Source of the DNA: an uncultured Bacteroidota bacterium
GTDB taxonomy: Bacteria > Bacteroidota > Bacteroidia > UKL13-3
NCBI GenBank assembly: GCA_903898215.1
Contig: CAIUEQ010000134.1
Coordinates: 1 to 9,931 of the forward strand
Direction of reading: 5' to 3'
DNA length: 9,931 bases
Both the position numbers and the translations under genes were made by a program. The notes under the pieces are model-generated. The model saw nothing but the letters and a program-made list of their open reading frames with translations. It searched no databases and had not been told where the DNA came from. Of the stretch, positions 7,237 through 9,931 are shown one piece after another; within the stretch, counting starts at the first letter, position 1; every line of letters begins with the position of its first letter.

Positions 7237-7265
7237 CTCATGGCTTCGAACTGACAAAAGAAAAT

Positions 7266-9398
7266 CTAGGATTCAACTTTTTCAGTGCTCTTATAATCTG
7301 CTATCAACTTTTTCTGCATCTCGGAAGGCATTGGCGAATAATCATTAAACTGCATTCTGTATTTTGCTCTTCCTTGCGAAATAGAACGCAATGTTGTTGA
7401 ATAATCTTGCATATCTGATAATGGGACTTTGGCATTAATTTTTTGATAATGACCTTGTGTGTCCATTCCTTCAATAATGCCTCTGCGTGTTTGCAAATCG
7501 CCCATCACAGCTCCGGTAATTTCATCAGGACATAATATTTCTAAATCATAAATTGGTTCAAGTATTTGCGGATTTGCATCATGGAAGGCTTGTTTAAAAG
7601 CCATCATACCGGCAATTTTAAATGATATATCATTAGAGTCAACAGCATGCATTTTCCCATCATACACACTTACACGAACATCACGAGCATACGAACCTGT
7701 AAGCGGACCTTCTTGCATTTTTTCCATGATACCTTTTAATATTGAAGGAAGAAAACGAACATCAATTACACCACCAACAATACAGTTGAGAAAAACTAAT
7801 TTTCCGCCCCATGGCAAAACATGTTCTTCTCTTCCTCTCACCGACATTCCCTTTGGATCAGGCATTCCTTCGTAATATGGTTCAACAAGTAAATACACTT
7901 CACCAAATTGTCCGGCACCGCCCGATTGTTTTTTATGTTTGTAATTAGCTTGAACAGGTTTTTGAATTGTTTCACGATAAGGTATTCGTGGTTTGATAAA
8001 TGCCACACTTAGTTTATGGATATGCTCCAATTTCCATTTGATAACTGCAAGATGAAGTTCGCCTTGAAAATGGATAATGGTTTGTTTCAACTCTTGCGAA
8101 ACTTCGATAATAATAGTTGGATCTTCTTCGTGCAATTGATGAAGTGCCATCGACAACTTTTCTTCTTCACCTTTCTTTGTCGATTCAATTGCCATTCGTG
8201 CATTTGGTAATGGAAATGTTATCGGTTCCAAAATAATACTTTTCCCTTTTGCATGAAGGGTATTATTGGTATGCGTATTCTTAAGTTTTATTGTTGCACC
8301 AATATCTCCGGCAACAAGTTCGGTAACAGGAATTCTTTTTTTACCTTCAACAATAAAAAGCTGATTGATCTTTTCAGTTGAGTTAATAGATTCATTAATC
8401 AATTCCATTCCAACTTTTACAACTCCTGAGTATACTTTAAAAAAAGACATATCGCCAAGGTGTGGTTCAGAAAGTGTTTTGTAAATAAATAAAACTGCCG
8501 GTCCATTTGAATCGCATTCTAATAATTCTCCTGTTGTAGTTTTTTGTGGAGGTGTTTCATTTGCACTTGGGCAAACATTATCAATAAATCCCATCAACCT
8601 TCCTGCTCCCATATTTTTTTTCGCGGATACACAAAACAATGGAAACAATTCATGAGAAATCATCGCACGTTTTAAAACATCTCTCATTTCATCTTCATCC
8701 AAATTTCCTGTTTCAAAATATTTCTCCATCAACTTTTCATCATTCTCAGCAATTGATTCGATAAGTTCTTTGTGCAATAATTCTGCTCTTTCTTTTTCGC
8801 TATCGGGTATTGGCAACTTTTGTGGCTTGCCACCATCGGCTGAATATTTATACATTGTCATCTTTAGCACATCAATCACCGAATCGAAATTTACACCTTG
8901 ATTTATCGGATACTGAACAACTAAAACTTTATGCCCAAAGCGTGCTTTAGCCTGTGATACTGTCTTGTCAAAATCAGATTTCTCATGATCGATTTGATTC
9001 ACTGCAAAAATGATAGGCGTTTTAAATTGCTCGGTGTATTCCCAAATAAGTTCTGTTCCAACTTCTACTCCAAAACACGAATTCAAAATTACAACTCCAG
9101 CATCTGCAACTCGAAGTGATGAAACAACTTCACCGGCAAAATCATCATAACCGGGGGTATCAATAATATTTATTTTAAAACCACGCCATGTGGTGTGAAG
9201 TAATTTTGAGAAAACCGAGTTCCCTCGTTCCTGTTCTAATTCATGAAAATCGGCAACTGTATTTTTTTCTTCTACAGTGCCTCTTCTATTGATGAGTCCG
9301 GCTTCAAACAACATGCTTTCTGAAAGTGTTGTTTTGCCGGATCCTAGGTGTCCCAAAAGAACAATGTTCTTTACATGGGCGGTATCAAGTTCTGCCAT
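7266..9398 (-). CDS. Elongation factor G-like translational GTPase (EF-G paralogue)
   Basis: A 710-residue protein with the complete EF-G architecture: G domain (about 1-280), domain II (about 290-390), domain III (about 395-470), domain IV (about 475-600) and domain V (about 610-695). G1 is GHLGSGKT (16-23). G3 is DTPGY (80-84), where canonical EF-G has DTPGH, so the catalytic His is Tyr. G4 is NQID (134-137) instead of NKxD, and G5 is SAK (258-260). Domain IV keeps HKKQSGG (488-494) and the tip His584 (GKMHAVDS), equivalent to E. coli His583; domain V keeps TGAVMGDLQTRRG. This combination marks the EF-G-like paralogue group (EF-G2/FusA2 type) rather than housekeeping FusA. Its step in translation (translocation, recycling or a stress role) is not established. 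The ATG at 9398 is followed by the family start; 166 bp separate it from the rplQ terminator, so it has its own promoter. Confidence 0.9.
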   Translation of the reverse strand: MAELDTAHVKNIVLLGHLGSGKTTLSESMLFEAGLINRRGTVEEKNTVADFHELEQERGNSVFSKLLHTTWRGFKINIIDTPGYDDFAGEVVSSLRVADAGVVILNSCFGVEVGTELIWEYTEQFKTPIIFAVNQIDHEKSDFDKTVSQAKARFGHKVLVVQYPINQGVNFDSVIDVLKMTMYKYSADGGKPQKLPIPDSEKERAELLHKELIESIAENDEKLMEKYFETGNLDEDEMRDVLKRAMISHELFPLFCVSAKKNMGAGRLMGFIDNVCPSANETPPQKTTTGELLECDSNGPAVLFIYKTLSEPHLGDMSFFKVYSGVVKVGMELINESINSTEKINQLFIVEGKKRIPVTELVAGDIGATIKLKNTHTNNTLHAKGKSIILEPITFPLPNARMAIESTKKGEEEKLSMALHQLHEEDPTIIIEVSQELKQTIIHFQGELHLAVIKWKLEHIHKLSVAFIKPRIPYRETIQKPVQANYKHKKQSGGAGQFGEVYLLVEPYYEGMPDPKGMSVRGREEHVLPWGGKLVFLNCIVGGVIDVRFLPSILKGIMEKMQEGPLTGSYARDVRVSVYDGKMHAVDSNDISFKIAGMMAFKQAFHDANPQILEPIYDLEILCPDEITGAVMGDLQTRRGIIEGMDTQGHYQKINAKVPLSDMQDYSTTLRSISQGRAKYRMQFNDYSPMPSEMQKKLIADYKSTEKVES

Positions 9399-9563
9399 AG
9401 TAAAATGAATTTATAGTGTATGTATGAATAAAATTTTCTTGTTGTAATGGATACATTCCAAAAAATTTACTTACACAAATCTTATATAAAATATGTTACA
9501 TTTTCTCTGAAAAAAATCAGTTATGAAGATACCAACTATTTTTATTAATTGCGATAACACAAA

Positions 9564-9592
9564 AAAAGGCCACTCTTTCGAAGTGGCCTTTT
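9564..9592 (-). terminator. Rho-independent terminator of rplQ
   Basis: Perfect 11-bp arms (9564-9574 and 9582-9592, AAAAGGCCACT with its complement) enclose a 7-base loop. Transcribed on the - strand, the stem is followed by a run of seven U (complement of A 9561-9567). It lies 18 bp past the rplQ stop and so ends the ribosomal-protein operon. On the + strand the tail is only TTTT then C, so it is mainly one-directional. Confidence 0.92.
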
Positions 9593-9610
9593 CAAATTTT
9601 ATGTGAAAAA

Positions 9611-9880
9611 CTATTCTTTTGTTTCCTCTACTGAAGGAGTTACTTCGATAGTTGTTTCAGTTGTTTTAGCAACAGCAGGTTTACGACCTCTACGAGTTTT
9701 CTTAGCTCCAGCTTTATCAGAACTGTCTTTCAATAAATTCTCGTTATAATCAACCAATTCCATAATTGCCATTTCAGCGTTATCACCTTTACGGTTCATC
9801 AATTTCAGAATTCTGGTATATCCACCTGGTCTGTCAGCAATCTTCACTGCAACATTTCCAAAAAGTTCTTTTACAGATTC
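9611..9880 (-). CDS. rplQ: 50S ribosomal protein L17, C-terminal part; 5' end disrupted
   Basis: L17 is a large-subunit protein near the exit tunnel, normally encoded last in its operon after rpoA. Conserved sequence begins at ESVKELFGNVAVKIADRPGG (9880 downward) and runs through YTRILKLMNRKGDNAEMA and ELVDYNEN. The tail of about 38 residues is basic then acidic, with TRRGRKP resembling an AT-hook core. Directly upstream in frame is TAA (9883-9881). Before it the codons S-L-K-D still resemble the expected L17 YLxDKE, suggesting a Lys codon turned into TAA; further upstream (9896-9931) the similarity vanishes. About the first half of L17 is therefore missing here. A GTG at 9847 could be taken as a start but lies within conserved L17 sequence and would give a useless fragment. 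Misassembly, insertion, or a decayed second copy are all possible. Confidence 0.85.
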   Translation of the reverse strand, partial: ESVKELFGNVAVKIADRPGGYTRILKLMNRKGDNAEMAIMELVDYNENLLKDSSDKAGAKKTRRGRKPAVAKTTETTIEVTPSVEETKE

Positions 9881-9900
9881 TTAATCCTTCAAGGAGTTTC

Positions 9901-9916
9901 CCGATGGCGGCATCGG
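9901..9916. repeat. Small GC-rich hairpin in sequence that replaces the rplQ 5' half
   Basis: CCGATG (9901-9906) and CATCGG (9911-9916) form a perfect 6-bp inverted repeat around GCGG. A direct GGAGT occurs on both sides (9893-9897 and 9915-9919). The last bases, TCGAATCGACA (9921-9931), match 10 of 11 with TCGAATTGACA at 7224-7234 in the large inverted repeat. This suggests the right edge runs into an interspersed palindromic element, but too little of it is in the window to be sure. Confidence 0.4.
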
Positions 9917-9931
9917 AGTATCGAATCGACA

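Noticed and set aside
8016..8210. Open frame of 64 codons on the + strand inside the EF-G-like gene
   Set aside because: It is antisense to a well-conserved coding region, with no family resemblance; the same applies to other short frames opposite parE, the GxxExxY gene and parC.
9399..9560. Promoter of the EF-G-like gene
   Set aside because: A promoter must be here, but no clear TTTG/TAnnTTTG pair at proper spacing was found on the - strand, so no site is called.

Overview
The window is AT-rich (roughly one third G+C by eye) and reads as chromosomal DNA of a Bacteroidota (Bacteroidetes) bacterium. The grounds are protein flavour and context: a ParE/ParC pair of the Bacteroidetes type, the GxxExxY and ORF6N accessory families common in that phylum, a Bacteroidetes-style EF-G-like GTPase, an L17 with a long basic/acidic tail, and a general lack of Shine-Dalgarno sequences before the starts. 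I could not run a search, so genus is not assigned.

Layout. (1) 1-680, + strand: the 3' two thirds of rlmF (23S rRNA m6A1618 methyltransferase), cut by the left edge. (2) 675-1259, - strand: a HutD/Ves-family cupin-like protein, tail to tail with rlmF; both stop codons sit in one TTATAA palindrome. (3) 1260-1421: divergent intergenic region with two inverted DnaA-box-like 9-mers. (4) 1422-6528, + strand: topoisomerase IV genes parE and parC, separated by a small GxxExxY PD-(D/E)xK protein gene (3353-3745) whose flanks carry imperfect inverted arrays of AAATCAAG-like units. (5) 6568-7108, + strand: an ORF6N-domain gene broken by one extra base in an A6 run. (6) 7149-7236: a 25-bp-arm inverted repeat (TCGAGCGGAGTCGAGA type) between convergent genes. 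(7) 7266-9398, - strand: a full-length EF-G-like GTPase with non-canonical G3 and G4 motifs. (8) 9564-9592: a strong rho-independent terminator for rplQ. (9) 9611-9880, - strand: the C-terminal part of ribosomal protein L17, interrupted upstream by an in-frame stop and then by unrelated, hairpin-containing sequence reaching the right edge.

How it works together. The backbone is housekeeping: ribosome maturation (RlmF), the translation machinery (L17, EF-G-like factor) and chromosome decatenation (topoisomerase IV). Layered on it are accessory items that have landed in or beside the parE-parC unit: the GxxExxY cassette, the ORF6N gene, and palindromic interspersed repeats. I see no CRISPR array, tRNA, rRNA, transposase or multi-gene defence system. 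The candidate worth most attention is the GxxExxY gene with its repeat-like flanks, which looks like a small mobile or repeat-associated cassette; that interpretation is inference. The break in rplQ at the right edge may be an assembly junction at a repeat rather than biology.
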